Shown: positions 62,517 through 64,000 of the stretch, piece by piece
Numbering within the stretch: the first letter of the stretch is position 1
Layout: every line of letters starts with the position of its first letter
Source of the DNA: DASPGQ01 sp035457705
Lineage (GTDB): Bacteria > Acidobacteriota > Vicinamibacteria > Marinacidobacterales > SMYC01
Reading direction: 5' to 3'
Length of the DNA: 64,000 nt
NCBI GenBank assembly: GCA_035457705.1
Contig: DATIBD010000146.1
Span: 1 to 64,000, forward strand
The notes under the pieces: generated by a model
What the model was told of the DNA's origin: nothing
What the model saw: only the letters and a program-made list of their open reading frames with translations
Databases searched by the model: none
Made by a program: the position numbers and the translations under genes

Positions 62517-62812
62517 TCTCTAACTCGCCTCAGTGGTAAATCCCCAACTTCCACATCGTAGGCATCGCCATCGACAAACCGGAAGCAGATTCGCCACTGG
62601 GCATTGATGGCGATCGCATATTGTCCTTTCCGGTCTCCCCCGAGCTTGTGGAGTCGATTTCCTGGCGGAATGCGAAGGTCATCCAGCCGCACCGCCAAGT
62701 CGATGTATTCGAGTTTTCTCCTTGCCCGCCGCACCACATCCGGTGGTAACCGATCGGATCGACCGGTCACGAACAGGCCCTCCGTGTGCCTGTCCGCGAA
62801 GGTCTTGATCAC
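62513..62812 (-). CDS. higB: HigB-type ribonuclease toxin
   Basis: A 99-residue RelE-superfamily toxin of the plasmid-maintenance killer type: MIKTFADRHTEGLFVTGR at the start, LEYIDLAVRLDDLRIPPGNRLHKL in the middle, and AIAINAQWRICFRFVDGDAYDVEV at the end, with the basic and aromatic residues that hold mRNA in the ribosome. It starts with GTG at 62812. It cuts mRNA on the ribosome when HigA is lost. The pair sits between two copies of a glycosyltransferase tail. Confidence 0.9.
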   Translation of the reverse strand: MIKTFADRHTEGLFVTGRSDRLPPDVVRRARRKLEYIDLAVRLDDLRIPPGNRLHKLGGDRKGQYAIAINAQWRICFRFVDGDAYDVEVGDLPLRRVRE

Positions 62813-62820
62813 AGGTCTCG

Positions 62821-62849
62821 ACTGTAACCCGTCACGTGACGCTTGTCAA
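62821..62849 (-). promoter_or_regulatory. Promoter and palindromic operator of higBA
   Basis: On the minus strand TTGACA (62849-62844) and TACAGT (62826-62821) are separated by exactly 17 bases, a near-consensus sigma-70 promoter. The spacer contains the perfect 12-base palindrome CGTCACGTGACG at 62830-62841, the natural site for HigA. Only eight bases lie between the -10 box and the GTG of higB, so the transcript should begin at or next to the start codon. Confidence 0.7.
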
Positions 62850-63118
62850 CTGAGGCTCGGGAACTTTGCGGCGTTGAGAAGGTGGCGCACGAGGCGCAGC
62901 CGGCCCGCGCCGATTGCGATGCGGAGGACGATCTCCCGCTGTCGGGAGGACGCGCGTGCGAGCGGCGGGGTTCGTGATGTTCTGCTCGAGCGTACGGTGG
63001 GGCACCGAAGCGAAGAGGCACTCCGCCGTCGCTCCGTCGATGCTCGTCGCAACGATTCCCGAGCCCCCCACCGCCATGTCGAAGCTCAGATGGACGAGCT
63101 CACCTGAGGCACTACGGG
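62850..63118. other. 269-base region without a confident gene
   Basis: Between the higBA promoter and the end of the glycosyltransferase. Minus-strand open frames exist (for example 62832-63077), but they overlap in different frames and show no family motif. The stretch may hold the decayed end of a gene. Nothing else was identified. Confidence 0.3.
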
Positions 63119-64000
63119 CTAGCCCGAGCGAAGCGGAGCGGCCGCTCGCTCGGGAGTCCGTCCACGCTCGATGGCTCGTGCGACACGGGACTCTATGGCG
63201 CGGGCGTAGCGCTCACTCTCGAGTCGTTCGTCGAAGGTGAGCCGAGCGGCTTCACCCAGCCTCCTCCCCCGTTCGGGATCTTTCAGCAATCGTGCGAGAG
63301 CCTCGGTGAGATCACGAACTTTTCCCGGTCGAACGAGAAGACCGCTCCGTCCATCCTCCAGAAGCTCGGGTACGGCGCCCACGGCCGTGCTGACGATCGG
63401 CTTCCCGAGTGCCATAGCCTCCATCACGGCGAGCGGGCCGGTCTCGTCGCGGGATGAACAGACGAGGGCATCCGACGACGCGAGAAAGGCTAGAGCCTTG
63501 GCCGGGGGAATCTCACCGTGAACGCGCACGCGCAAAGAGGCGGAGTCACCCCGAAGAGCCTCGACGAACGGCAGGTCGAGGGGACGGCCTATCAAATGCA
63601 CGGTCGTCTTGTCCCGAATCTCCGGCGACAGTCTCCGAATGGCGGACACGAGAACGTCCTGGCCCTTCCGGGGCTCGAGACTGCCGAGGGCGGCGAAATG
63701 AAACGAATCGGATTCGAGCGGAGGGAGAGGCGGAAGCGTGGCCGGTGCATCGATACCGTACAACTCGGCAGACAGGTTCCCGGCTCCGAGTTTTTCGTAG
63801 AGCGACAGAGTCGATCGAGATGGGAAAACGACTTCGTCGGCCGCTCCGAGCGCCTGCACGGCTCCCGGCTCGCCCCGCACGAAATCGAGGCCATGCTGAG
63901 ACTCATGAACCAACCAGATGACGGGTTTCCCGAGTGCCTTGGCAGCCAGGACGACCCGCCAGTTGAGGACGGTGTTGGGAAGAACTGCGTCGAAAGAACC
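63119..64000 (-). CDS. Glycosyltransferase family 4, N-terminus beyond the window
   Basis: At least 293 residues of a GT4 enzyme; the frame is still open at the window end, so its start lies outside. Visible marks are LGKPVIWLVHESQHG in the N-terminal domain, FAALGSLEPRKGQDVLVSAI in the linker, VHGEIPPAKALAFLASSDALVCSS, and the sugar-nucleotide binding ETGPLAVMEAMALGKPIVST. It probably adds a sugar to the exopolysaccharide. Its last 119 codons are duplicated at 61636-61992. An apparent TTG start at 63913 lies inside a conserved region and is not the true start. Confidence 0.82.
   Translation of the reverse strand, partial: GSFDAVLPNTVLNWRVVLAAKALGKPVIWLVHESQHGLDFVRGEPGAVQALGAADEVVFPSRSTLSLYEKLGAGNLSAELYGIDAPATLPPLPPLESDSFHFAALGSLEPRKGQDVLVSAIRRLSPEIRDKTTVHLIGRPLDLPFVEALRGDSASLRVRVHGEIPPAKALAFLASSDALVCSSRDETGPLAVMEAMALGKPIVSTAVGAVPELLEDGRSGLLVRPGKVRDLTEALARLLKDPERGRRLGEAARLTFDERLESERYARAIESRVARAIERGRTPERAAAPLRSG

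Noticed and set aside
62832..63077. Small minus-strand protein upstream of higB
   Set aside because: Several overlapping frames compete, none shows a motif, and the region contains the higBA promoter.

Overview
The window looks like a chromosomal piece of a GC-rich, Gram-negative-type bacterium, and I infer Acidobacteriota. Two features point there: an 813-residue duplicated FtsX/MacB-type permease (17602-20043) of the kind called acidobacterial duplicated orphan permease (ADOP), and a CadC-like winged-helix protein with one membrane helix (16865-17401). Many lipoproteins and other exported proteins are also present. No rRNA, tRNA, CRISPR array, phage or complete insertion sequence was seen.

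Layout. 1-152: start of an exported protein cut by the window edge. 322-5319: six overlapping plus-strand genes forming an aromatic ring-cleavage operon: LigJ-like hydratase, LigB-type extradiol dioxygenase, three RraA/LigK-type proteins and a cytochrome P450. 5345-8283: PerR-like regulator, rubrerythrin, GlpC/HdrB-like Fe-S protein and DUF3501 protein, read here as one peroxide/redox module. 8301-14047: a VapBC pair, lipoproteins, an amidohydrolase and two inverted copies of an extragenic repeat. 14382-17401: regulators (Rrf2, GntR, MarR, CadC-like). 17602-24650: ADOP permease, APC permease with a type I extradiol dioxygenase, cytochrome c and two orphan solute-binding proteins. 24800-30539: serine hydrolase, TAXI-TRAP transporter and a rhomboid-TPR protein. 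30992-39577: CBS protein, phasin, MarC, YVTN propeller, YjbQ, GspA/GspB-like pair, DUF547 and TPR proteins. 39681-46375: AddB and AddA. 46487-51812: second VapBC, two transporters, a Tat-exported PLP enzyme and a peroxiredoxin. 51928-64000: exopolysaccharide glycosyltransferase locus on the minus strand, interrupted by a large secreted beta-propeller protein, a HigBA toxin-antitoxin and a duplicated glycosyltransferase tail.

The most notable find is the peroxiredoxin at 51375-51812. It has an in-frame TGA exactly at the peroxidatic cysteine, followed by a hairpin with GGU in its apex at the spacing of a bacterial SECIS element. It is best read as a selenocysteine protein, which ordinary gene calling splits and loses.

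How the genes fit together. The ring-cleavage operon, the APC permease/dioxygenase pair and the TAXI transporter suggest a heterotroph living on plant-derived aromatics and small organic acids. The PerR/rubrerythrin module, the selenoperoxiredoxin and the cytochrome c fit a life across oxygen gradients. Family names rest on motif recognition by eye; no database search was run.
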